Positions 53,224 to 62,419 of a DNA stretch of 64,000 nucleotides are shown in pieces. Within the stretch, counting starts at the first letter, position 1, and each line of letters opens with the position of its first letter. The translations under genes and the position numbers were made by a program. This DNA comes from Paramarasmius palmivorus (Eukaryota > Basidiomycota > Agaricomycetes > Agaricales > Marasmiaceae): NCBI GenBank assembly GCA_037176845.1, contig JAYKXP010000048.1, forward strand, positions 346,420 to 410,419. The letters are read 5' to 3'. Under the pieces are notes generated by a model that searched no databases, was not told the DNA's origin, and saw nothing but the letters and a program-made list of their open reading frames with translations.

Positions 53224-54571
53224 ATGGTTCTTCCCCAACTCGGACTGTTGGGCCTCTTGTCCTTGTCGATTCCACTCATTTTCGCTACGCCGGTTAGGGA
53301 TTCACCTCTGAAATCTGTCCGTTCTTCGTTGGAATTGGAGGCCAGGCAAACGGGATGCGAGAGCCTCAGGGTTCGTAAAGAATGGTAAGTAACGCGTTCA
53401 TATTTGCCTTTACCTTGATTCTGATTCATTCCGATGATCCCAGGCGAGAGTTGAGTAGCAGCGAACAGGCAGCATACCACCAAGCTGTCAAGTGTTTGAT
53501 GTCGACACCATCTCGAAGATATCCCGGGGAAGATAACGTCGTGAACAGAGCTGATGATTTCACGCGGACACATATGCTGGTTAATGGGGTGGCGCACTTC
53601 ACGGTAAGATCTTGACTTTTTCTTTCTTCTTCGAGCCCAACGAGCGTTTACGCGACTTCAGGCTACATTTCTTCCGTTCCACCGTTGGTTTGTCCTTCAA
53701 TATGAGACCGCGCTTCGCTCCGACTGCGGGTACACTGGGCCTCTGCCTTACTGGGACTGGACAATCGACGCAGACTCTTCTACCGGCGTTCCTAACTCAC
53801 CTCTGTTCGATGCTTCAACTGGGTTTGGCGGGAACGGTCGTCGTGTGGTCACTGAAGTTTCTTCTCGGCCAGGCCGCGCGGGATACGAGACTTGCGTTAC
53901 TGACGGTCCTTATGCCAATACAACATTGACACTGGGTCGAACAGCCCCGGATCTCATATACGGAGAACATTGTCTCTCTAGGACGTTCAATAATGGGACC
54001 TGGGATTCGGCTGGGAACTTTTTGGTTGGGGATATGATGGCTTCGAAATACGTGCGTTATGCTTCGACATCTAGGGGTGGCACGGCTGACGGTTGATTTT
54101 ATAGTATACGACGTCAGCATTGGCGCCGGTGTTTGAACACAATGACTACGACTCATTTGAAGTGGAGCTCGAGAATGGCGCGCATATGGCTAGTACGTCT
54201 CTAAAGCCCAGGTGTTAAGTATAAGTGTTACTCAACTCTGATCTTTCAGTTCATAATGCACTGCGCGGCGATATGTTCCTCGAAGCCTCGCCTAATGACC
54301 CTCTATTTTATTTGCACCATGGTAATGTTGATCGTATTTGGGCCAAGGTTCGTTGCAAAACTTCCGAGTTGTGGGCGCTGAGCTCACTGTGTTTCAGTGG
54401 CAAGCAGCCAACCCGGCTCGGCTCACTGATTTCAGCGGTTGGAAGTACCAGAATAAGACAGTCCCTGTGAGCTTAGATGATGAACTGCCTGTGGCTAATC
54501 TGTCGGACGATCGACCCATCGTGAAGGATTATATGGATATTGGAGTTTTGTGTTATGAGTATTCCAATTGA
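53224..54571 (+). CDS. short secreted tyrosinase-type copper oxidase, 356 aa
   Basis: Six exons: 53224-53384, 53444-53603, 53662-54051, 54105-54192, 54250-54347 and 54398-54571. The N-terminus MVLPQLGLLGLLSLSIPLIF is a signal peptide. The CuA site is HMLVNGVAH with the third ligand in FLPFHRWF. The CuB site is HMAIHNAL, and FYLHHGNVDRIW carries the third His plus the conserved Asn and Asp. PYWDWTID is the usual tyrosinase strand between the sites. The protein lacks the C-terminal lid domain of classical fungal tyrosinases, as in short secreted polyphenol oxidases. It should oxidise phenols to quinones outside the cell. Four NxT/NxS-type sequons (NTT, NGT, NKT, NLS) fit secretion. The start was chosen from the TATA position and the signal peptide; ATG 53197 would add MATRIDLNA. 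Confidence 0.92.
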
Positions 54572-55395
54572 TCCCTGACAATGAGGACTTGGCAATCTTG
54601 AGTCGGGTATCCATTTCTTTCAAAAAGCCGTTCACTCCTTTGATCATATCATAACAACAGACTACTTGATAGAAATAACGAGGATAAAGATTAATACCGG
54701 ATTAACGTCTATCCAATGAACATCCAATGACTGATACCAGCAGCCGCAAAGTTGTCGGTACGCTTGTGTGGCCATACAATTTCCTGGTCACAATTCATGG
54801 TGGCCAACTTGAAGATGCCGAATAGCCAGAACCAAGCAAGTAACTTAGAAGACGATAGACTTTGTATCTCTTCGGTTTCTCTGGAGAAAAACGAACAGGT
54901 TACGAGTCCGAGTTTACGAGGAATCGTCTTGTATCTATTTTTAGAACAAATTTTTGTGCAGCCAGCTCTAGTGAACGACTGTAGCCAAAATGTGGGAACC
55001 TTCCTTATTTGGGTTAATTAAATTTTCAAACATCGGAGTTCCGATGTTTTTGTTTTAATAAAATAAAAAATAAAATAAAATAAAATAAAATAAAATAAAA
55101 AAATAGAATAAAAATAACAGAATAAAAAATGAAACATCGGAGTTCCGATGTTTTTGTTTTGATAAAATAAAATAAAATAAAAAATTAGGAGCAGAGCCCA
55201 CTCTGTGATGCTTAGTGAGACACTGGGTAGTTATCCAACTAAGTTACAGTGACGACATAAGAACGTCGTGTTTTGTGACTGATGTCAGATAATTGATTTG
55301 GAGCACCAATATAAAATAGACTTCATTTGCAGAGCATTTCTTGTCGACGATTCAAAATTTACTTGTAAAGAATTGCAATCTGCATCCTTTGAATA
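54572..55395. other. AT-rich spacer with (AAAAT)n microsatellite
   Basis: About ten AAAAT-type units lie at 55058-55125, followed by a shorter run at 55163-55180, each preceded by the CATCGGA palindrome. A truncated tRNA-like stretch (complement of GTCACTGTAACTTAGTTGGA) ends near 55255. No gene is seen. Confidence 0.6.
55028..55153. repeat. two copies of a 22-bp palindrome
   Basis: CATCGGA-GT-TCCGATG with AAA/TTT extensions occurs at 55028-55049 and 55132-55153. Related palindromes are at 55754-55767, 56257-56270, 56625-56636 and 56686-56697. Confidence 0.9.
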
Positions 55396-55495
55396 AAGAA
55401 CTTAAAATGTCGGGAGACTGGATTGGATAGAGGAAAAAAAAACAGGGAGCTAATGGAATTCCAGAAAAAAAGCCAGTGTTTACAAGGCTACAGGC

Positions 55496-55585
55496 GTCCC
55501 AGCCAGGAATTGAACCCGGTACCTCATTAAAGGAGCGCGAAACAGTGTGTTCATAACGGCGGCTATTCCATTAAGCCACTGGGGC
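55496..55585 (-). tRNA. tRNA-like sequence, repeat copy 1 (pseudo-tRNA or SINE head)
   Basis: Read on the minus strand: acceptor GCCCCAG pairs six of seven with CTGGGAC. D-stem GGCT/AGCC, candidate anticodon stem CGTTA/TAATG enclosing a 24-nt loop, and T-arm CCGGG-TTCAATT-CCTGG. The oversized loop could hold an intron, but base 33 is not T and no sure anticodon can be named. Confidence 0.5.
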
Positions 55586-55995
55586 CTTGCAACTGTTTGC
55601 AAAAATATCGGCAATGATGCCATTTATGCTTCCTTTTTTAAAGGTGGAAGGGTCGTTGGCCACTCGCATTGGAGTTCCATAATATCAAAGGGAGATTGAA
55701 TAAGAAAACCTCGGTGGACCGATATGCTCATTGAACGTGTCAAACGTTAAGATATCGGATCTCCGATGTTTTGAAAACAGAATTTTCGCAGCCCAAAAAC
55801 AAACAGCAACCCACTGGGCGTTGAAGAGTAACAGCCTAATTGTTATGAGATCTACGCAGTATGCAGTTTCAAATTCACTGAAATCATAAAAAACTAAATG
55901 TGCTAAAGTCTAGTGTTGGGAGACTGAATTGAATAGAGAAAAAAAAACCGGGAGTCTGAAATTCCAGAAAAAATCGACGAGCTTCCCGGACAGGC

Positions 55996-56088
55996 GTCCC
56001 AGCCAGGAATCGAACCTGGTACCTCGTTAGGAAAGGAACGTGAAACAGTACATTCATAACGGCGGCTATTCCATTAAGCCACTGGGGC
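55996..56088 (-). tRNA. tRNA-like sequence, repeat copy 2
   Basis: It is folded as copy 1, with anticodon-stem equivalents CGTTA/TAACG and a perfect T-arm CCAGG-TTCGATT-CCTGG. The 27-nt anticodon-side loop is conserved with copy 3. Isotype is undetermined. Confidence 0.5.
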
Positions 56089-56457
56089 CTTGCAACTGTT
56101 TGCAAAAATATCGGCAATGATGCCATTTATGCTTCCTTTTTTAAAGGTGGAAGGGTCATTGGCCACTCGCATTGGAGTTCCATAATATCAAAGGGAGATT
56201 GAATAAGAAAACCTCGGTGGACCGATATGCTCATTGAACGTGTCAAACGTTAAGATATCGGATCTCCGATGTTTTGAAAACAGAATTTTCGCAGCCCAAA
56301 AACAAACAGCAACCCACTGGGCGTAACAGCCTAATTGTTGAGATGTACGCAGTATGCAGTTTTAAATTCACTGAAATAAAAAACTAAATGTGCTAAAGTT
56401 TAGTGTTGAGAGACTGAATTGAATAGAGAAAAAAATCGGCGAGCTTACCGTGCAGGT

Positions 56458-56551
56458 GTCCCAGCCAGGAATCGAACCTGGTACCTCTCGTTAGGAAAGG
56501 AACGTGAAACAGTACATTCATAACGATGGCTATTCCGTTAAGCCACTGGGC
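56458..56551 (-). tRNA. tRNA-like sequence, repeat copy 3
   Basis: It has the same arms as copies 1 and 2 but one C fewer in the acceptor and GA added in the variable region. T-arm CCAGG-TTCGATT-CCTGG is intact. It is more likely a decayed copy. Confidence 0.4.
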
Positions 56552-56778
56552 CTTGCAGCTGTCTGCAAAAATATCAGCAATGGTGCCATTCTCTTTCCCT
56601 GCAAATGTAACGTTTGTTAAAATGTCGGAGCTCCGATGTTATTATTCTCGAGCTCTGATATACTGGTTAAAATAATGTAAAAACATCGGAGCTCCGACAT
56701 TTTGACAATAAATGGAGTTGTCACTATTCAATTCAAGCAGAATTAGGGTTTAAAAAGCAGGAATTTCAGAGGTCATGC

Positions 56779-56872
56779 GTCACTTCAGGGAATTGAACCC
56801 TAAACCACTCCATGAAGCTTAGTAAGGGAACACCAGCTGCTATCCAACTAAACTACAGTGACAGGATTCACA
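56779..56872 (-). tRNA. tRNA-like sequence
   Basis: Minus strand: acceptor GTCACTG pairs six of seven with AAGTGAC. A-box-like TAGTTTAGTTGGATAGCAG and T-arm AGGG-TTCAATT-CCCT are present. The middle is too long for a standard tRNA without intron. A truncated relative lies at about 55205-55255. Confidence 0.45.
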
Positions 56873-56953
56873 AAATGACATACTAATTAAAGCTGTATGA
56901 GTGGAATGCCGATGAATTTGAACACTGACTCACACCTTCGTTTGATACGCCAA

Positions 56954-57034
56954 TCTCTGTAGTTTAGTGGTAGAATGCTCTCTGTTCCTTATTAATCAGG
57001 TCGGAGACGTCTGGAGTTCGATTCTCCGCAGAGG
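56954..57034 (+). tRNA. tRNA-like gene, possibly with short intron
   Basis: Acceptor TCTCTGT pairs with GCAGAGG (two G-T pairs). A box TAGTTTAGTGGTAGAATGC and T-arm GGAG-TTCGATT-CTCC are near consensus. A possible anticodon stem CTCTG/CGGAG encloses 17 nt. If TTCCTTA is the loop start, the anticodon would be CCT with a 10-nt intron. Isotype is unsure because the D-arm is of the Gly/Asp type. Confidence 0.5.
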
Positions 57035-57414
57035 TGCTCCTGGTACTGTATGTTTCGCTTTTGTATTCTGAAGTTTACAAGGAATTGTCCTGTATCTTTT
57101 TTTAAAAAAAGCAACAGAACCTGGCTTGTATGGCTTTATCAATAAGTCAGGCTTCTGCATGACTTAGACTTTGTTTCAAATTCCAGCATAAGGATGCTGA
57201 TTAGCTAGGTCTGTTTTAATGATGGCAGGCTGCAATTCTTTACAAGCAATCAGTATAATTGAAGTTGCACTTAAATTCACAAAAATGCGTAATAGATGCA
57301 TTCTCTTTACATAGCTAGTCTGTAATGAGTATAAGCAAGTCATTTCAAGAAATAATAGTCAAGAAATTATGTTCTGGTAATACAGTTCCAAGAGTTAGCT
57401 CCTTCAGCAATTAT

Positions 57415-58435
57415 TCATCCAACATGCATCTTCTTTAGTTGTCTGGCTGTTTGGCTTTCTATTTCTTCCCAATTCCCTATTTTCCTCTTTAGTTGAGGTC
57501 GGGTGGGCCGAGAAGCATTCTGTTGGGCCAATGCAGCATCCTGTGAAACAGTTAATTAAAGCCATACAAAATGGAAAAGGCCATACCAAGGTAAAGGAAG
57601 AGTCCAGCATAGTAATTGACCGAAGTGTAGGAAACGTCTTATAAGGCGGTGTTCCGCTCTTACCGATCGGTACCGTTGCGAGTGTAAATTGGACTTCAAC
57701 ATGGTCCCCAGCTCGGAATACCGATGGATTAATGAAGGAAAACCTGTTTTGGTTTGATTTTAACAAATATCAAGTGAAAACAAATTGGGCCTACTCTTGT
57801 GAATCTTTGCCTAAGTCTTTACATTGCCAATACTCCACAACATTGTCTGCAGTGTGTTTATAGTCATCACCAGCCAGATTTCGCAAGTGCCGATTTGGGT
57901 CAATCACGTCCGTAATCTCGATTGCTTCAGAGGCAAATTTCTTGTGGATCAAATATCGGTTGGAAAGAGTCAGAGTTTCTCCATTAGAATTCTGGTCAAT
58001 GCAAGTCATGGAAGTGCTGTGTTCAGCCGAAATGTTTCTACGAAGTATTTCATCGGCAATCCGAATGCCATCAAGGGACTTGGTAAATATCGGGTCTCCG
58101 AGACCGGATAAAATTACACTCTGCCTCAAATGGGAGGGATTGCAGTGTCTGGATTTGTGAAGTTAGACATTTATTCTTTTTGAAACAAAGAATAAAGACT
58201 TGACTTTGCTGGACCGTTTTTGAAGGGTGGAAGGTCTGCAGTTGCAATGATTCCATGAATGATAAACACCAGCTCTTCCTCCCCTGAAACAAGCACCCAT
58301 CCTCGATCGTCGTTGCTCTTGCAGGTATTCAGATGCTCTGACTAAACAATGCTTTCATTTTCTATTTCAATCAAACAACACAGCACTACTCACAGGCGTC
58401 AATGTGTGAATGTTAATCTTTGCTCCTTCTGCCAT
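57415..58435 (-). CDS. family B agaric orphan protein (copy 2), about 270 aa
   Basis: Five exons splice cleanly from ATG at 58435 (MAEGAKINIHTLTP). Exon 2 holds DDRGWVLVSGEEELVFIIHG and exon 3 HCNPSHLRQSVILSG to HTADNVVEYWQC. Exon 4 holds AGDHVEVQFTLATVPIG and LRSITMLDSSF, and exon 5 RPTRPQLKRKIGNWEEIES to the TGA at 57417-57415. It is fully open and conserved with the copy at 28310-29288, including the basic C-terminal LKRK motif. The GDxVEVQF and LRSIxLLD blocks look like a small beta domain. Function is unknown; a DNA- or chromatin-linked role is only a guess from the basic tail. It is divergent from the gene at 59004. Confidence 0.75.
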
Positions 58436-59003
58436 CGTCCTGATTTCAACAAGGTTTCTCAGAGCCTGTTCTGCCATTGGAGGTTTAATAAGAGCTAAGC
58501 TAAGAGCAATAAACCAACCACTTACTGGCTCCTTCAATGTTGTAGGTGGTTTGCATGCGTAGTGGTTAATGTAAAAGGAGACTTTTAGTCCCATCACTTG
58601 CAACGATCCCTGCTAGTATTGATGGGTCATATGAATATCCATATTTGGCATTTAAAATTTTCTGCTTCCTGAAAATTTTAAAATGAATAGTCTATACCCT
58701 GAACGACCTGTAAAAAAATTTTCATGGTCAGGCGGTAGTAGTTCTGTACCCTGAAAAATCTCATGAAAAAAAAAAGTAATCAGCTGGTATGGCTATTACC
58801 TATTTTAGATTAGTGGTATGCTTACTTACATGCTTCTTTGATGGTGTCCTTACCATATCTAGACACCCTCCGACTGTTTTGGATTAGTGTTTAATGTTGA
58901 TTCCTTGGTCTCTTCTGAGCTTCTATCAATGACATAGCGCATCATGTATCTATGCTACTTTATATACGTTGCTTTACTGGTTTTCCCACCAGTCCATTCC
59001 TCC
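58436..59003. promoter_or_regulatory. divergent promoter region of the family B / disordered-protein pair
   Basis: 568 bp separate the two ATGs. The region is AT-rich with several A- and T-runs. A possible TATATA lies at 58963-58968, about 38 bp before the plus-strand ATG. Confidence 0.4.
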
Positions 59004-61128
59004 ATGTCTCCCTCAAAGAAGAACCCTCAACCTCCTCACACTCCAGAAGCTCCTCTCGAGTTTTCTCTTGATAGTGCTTCTAAGCAACATCTTGAAGTTG
59101 GGCCAGGAGTATCAGTTCAGTGAGTTGTGTTTAATCTAGAATTCAACAGGGTACTGACTTGATTTTAGTGCGCCACTCATGCCTTCAGTCCAATATGCCA
59201 GACAATCTCCTCCCCGACAATTTCTTGTCCAATCTGAAGAACCACAGCCTTTGCCATCTAAAAGAAAGTGGGTGTTAACTACATTTTGTGATGTGTTGTT
59301 TGTCGATGCTTTTTGCACAGATCGATTCCAACAGCCAAGGCTCAATATCTCATCCAGAACAATGACAATGAGGAATCTCAGTATGTTTTTGTTATTTTTT
59401 ATGTCCGAACCATTGCCAATTCAATTCAGAATTGCTCGTAACATTTTTGAAAGTAATAAGGGTCTTGAATTAGAGTAAGTGCATATCTAAAGTCTTAAGT
59501 CTCTGATTGGCCTTATTTTTTGCCAGGTGTATCTCGGTCGGTGAACCTGAAGACCAAGATAGCTCCGGCAATCCGAATATTTTTGAGTTCGTGTTTACAG
59601 ATTGTATTTTTACCTTCACTCACATATGGGTAGATCTGCACGCAAAGAACACGAAGGCGCCTTGTCTAATGACAAAGGAAATGAAGGTGCCTCTTCTACA
59701 GAGTAAGTTTTCATCAAGGAAAAAAAATGCAATTAATCGGTCTTCCGTAGAGCTTCAGACCCTTCTAAATGGGAAACTCCCCTTGGCAACTTCCGCAAGA
59801 AGGATGAAAAAAAGTAAGACATACTGACTTTTCTGAAACAGCTGCTTACTCTTGGAAAGGCCATTTCGTCCTACTGCCTTGCACGGCTTTAATCCGGATG
59901 CCCTTCGGGATGCCGTCAATAAGAGTTCGTAAGTATTGCTTGTTGAGCAAGGTGTGCAGTAACTAATATTCAAGCAGGTCTGCCTATCAAACCCCACCTC
60001 CTACTGTGAAGAAGAGAGCACGATCTCCGTGGGTTTCTTTTTATTGTTGTTACTAATACAAAATAATATTTCTATTAGCCAAGATGAAGTGGAGTCTCCT
60101 TCCCCAGTCAAGAAACGATTGGACAACCAGGACTTAGGCAGTCCCGTTCCAAAGGCTAATGAGTCTAGGTAAGTTATAGGATGGTATGAACAAGGAATTG
60201 GCTGATGTTGTATAAGCTCAATTCCAGCTACTTTTGTGCTTACATGGCCAGATGGACGCCAGGTTAAGGTTCAAGAAGTTCTTGAAAAGTGCACCTTGTT
60301 TTTTTCAAAATTTAAACTTGTGCTTAGTTTTTTTTTAGATCGCCAGCCGATCTTCCTAGCTCTGTAGGCGGCAACAACAGTCAACGGGGCACCAATGATC
60401 CTATTCATACTTCTAACAGCAATGTTCGGAAGACCGAATCTTCTGCTCCAACGGCACCCGCTTCCAAACAGGCATTCGGCACCGATGATTCTATTCATAC
60501 TTCCAACAGCAATGTTCGGAAGACCGAATCTTCTGCTCCAACAGCACCCACTTCCAAACAGACATTCGACATTCCACCGGCAATCCCTTCATCTCCAGAA
60601 CCTGAGTATGTTCCTGCTGAACCTTGGACCTTTGAACGGGACCCCGAAAAGGAAGCAGAGGTGGAAAGATCTTTCATGGAGCTGACTGTTCCTCCTCTTG
60701 TTCGCTTCACCGCTTCAATTCAAAAGTTCGACTCTCAAACTCAAAGGAAAATGATGAATCGGTATCATGCAAAGTACTTGTTTTTCTTTCATATACATAC
60801 ATGTCTAATATTTTTTCTCCAGGGCAAAATATAAGGATTTTCCAGAGAACATCAGACAAATTTTCAAGCCTCGCTGGCAAGATAGGTTGATGCGAGACTT
60901 TTATTTGAAGTCTGCAGCACAGCCTCATTCAGCACTGTATGCTTCTGCTCATCCTCCATTATTTTTAATTGACTTAATTTTTGTAGTTTGAGACCTTCGA
61001 TGTTGGTGCCTTATACGATTGCTACATCCGCCGAGAAGAAGACCCGAATTTTTGCAAGCTTCCATAGAGTTGTTGAACCTATGTCTCCTGTAGCCGCAAC
61101 GTGTAGGTGCATGCGCACTTACTTTTAG
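59004..61128 (+). CDS. intron-rich disordered orphan protein, M-S-P-S-K-K start
   Basis: ATG at 59004 (MSPSKKNPQPPHTPEAPLEF). Mini-exons join in phase: APLMPSVQYARQSPPRQF, SIPTAKAQYLIQNNDNEESQ, SVGEPEDQDSSGNPN, ASDPSKWETPLGNFRKKDEK, RPFRPTALHGFNPDALRDAV, SAYQTPPPTVKKRARSP and SQDEVESPSPVKKRLDNQ. A longer exon at 60.34-60.76 kb holds two 30-residue repeats and FMELTVPPLVRFTASIQKF. Then come YKDFPENIRQIFKPRW and LRPSMLVPYTIATSAEKK, with a probable stop at 61128. Ser/Pro/Lys motifs with KKR suggest a nuclear protein (inference). The style resembles the gene at 23565-27561, but the C-terminal domain differs or is missing. Confidence 0.55.
60394..60573 (+). repeat. 90-bp coding tandem repeat, two units
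   Basis: The landmark CTATTCATACTTC recurs at exactly 90 bp (60401 and 60491). Each unit encodes 30 residues with HTSNSNVRKTESSAPTAP. The copies differ at few positions, so the duplication is recent and keeps the frame. Confidence 0.92.
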
Positions 61129-62329
61129 CGCAAGATTCTCGTCTAAACTGCATTTAGACCAGTATCTCGCAATGTTTGCAGCTTCACTAATGTACAGGCA
61201 ATTGTTGTCAACCTGTCTAGGTGTCCTTGCTGCTGATCATCGGTCACATCTCAGCAGGTAGAGAGTACCGTTTCCATTGGGGAAGGTCGCTGCTCCAAGG
61301 TTCAAAACCTTTGCGTTTCAAATCGTGTACGGGTGGGGGTTGTTGTGTATTCGCAGGTCACTTGGAAAAAGCAGTAGCGTGGTTAAACAAGAATGGTAAC
61401 TCGTCGGTGGGGCCAAAAATTTGGGTTCAGCCCATTTGGTCAAGAGATTAGCTGTTCGAAGCTAGTTCTTGGAACGGCCCTTACGCTCCTGCCTGTTATT
61501 CAAGGCCCAATTGCCAGTGGTGCTTAGTGTTTTAAGGGTCTAAGAATGAAGGGATTTGAACCTAGTGAGCCTGTTACTTTCCAATTAATTGCTGCCCCTA
61601 ACATTTATATAGTCTCTGCCCCAATCTCCTTGGGAACTTAGTGAGAACAGCAGCCACCAAAGCTCAAGGCCAAGTAGCTATACAAAATTGGGTCGACTCC
61701 TTTCACTGCCTAGCTGATGCAATGTGTTTGTAGTGCTAGAGTTTCTGATTTTTATTCTAGTTAAACTTTTTCCTTTCACAGTACCAGTTTATGATGGGCA
61801 GAAGTAAAACAAGTTCTCGAGGATTGCCCAGGTTTGTCGAGCGGAAATTCCCCATGGATTGCTATTCCATTTGACTGAGCTGGCAGAATATCCACTTTGT
61901 ATGTTCAAAGGGTGACTATTGGTCTGTTGGGGACAACCCGATCTGCTTATCGTTTAACCCAGGCTCTGAGTCAGTGGTTTGTTTCAATCTCCTTTTGGTT
62001 ATTGTGTTGGGTTCAGAAGGGAAACCCCTTCGGATGCCGTGAGAAGGGAGGGGATAGAACTTCCACATTCTTGATATTTAGGCTTTTTGAACTTCTGTAT
62101 TGGCAAATACTTCTTGTTGAACACCCATGTAACTCAACTTTGTTGTAAGTAAAATGGGTACTGTTTAGTACAATTACGTTAAACAATGCTAATAAGCCTC
62201 CCGCTTTTGGTTCCAAAGCTATTAATTTGGCATGTTATCCTAAGAGCAACAGCTTAATTATTGTGGGATCTGATTGCGTAAAATGAAAAATGTTAAAAAA
62301 AAATAGCAAGATCAGGGGGTGGGACTATT
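61129..62329. other. AT-rich region without supported gene
   Basis: A degenerate tRNA-like stretch (CATCTCAGCAGGTAGAGAGT ... AAGGTTCAAAACCTT) lies at about 61240-61310. An open frame at 61221-61451 overlaps it and is probably accidental. Confidence 0.45.
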
Positions 62330-62419
62330 GCTCATAGCTGTGGAATCGAACCAGCAGACTTGAAATGAGCTTAGTCAGCTTTGTCAGTTCGAATTCCTCA
62401 TCCACTAGACTATTTGAGC
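62330..62419 (-). tRNA. degenerate tRNA-like sequence
   Basis: Minus strand: GCTCAAA pairs six of seven with TATGAGC. A-box-like TAGTCTAGTGGATGAGG and B-box-like GGTTCGATTCC are present. The middle is enlarged as in the other units of this window. Confidence 0.4.

Larger units (their letters stand above)
55395..56650. repeat. three tandem repeats of 500 and 462 bp
   Basis: The landmark GGCGTCCCAGCCAGGAAT starts at 55493 and 55993, and its variant GGTGTCCCAGCC at 56455. Copies 1 and 2 are nearly identical over the tRNA-like part and the following 280 bp. Copy 3 is shorter and more diverged. Each contains a tRNA-like sequence and the first two end with an ATCGGA-TC-TCCGAT palindrome. Confidence 0.9.

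Noticed and set aside
55496..56551. Calling the tRNA-like units functional tRNAs with named isotypes
   Set aside because: The anticodon loop is enlarged and position 33 is not U in the simplest fold, so no anticodon can be assigned by eye.
61221..61451. 76-codon plus-strand frame
   Set aside because: It overlaps a degenerate tRNA-like stretch and has no coding signature.
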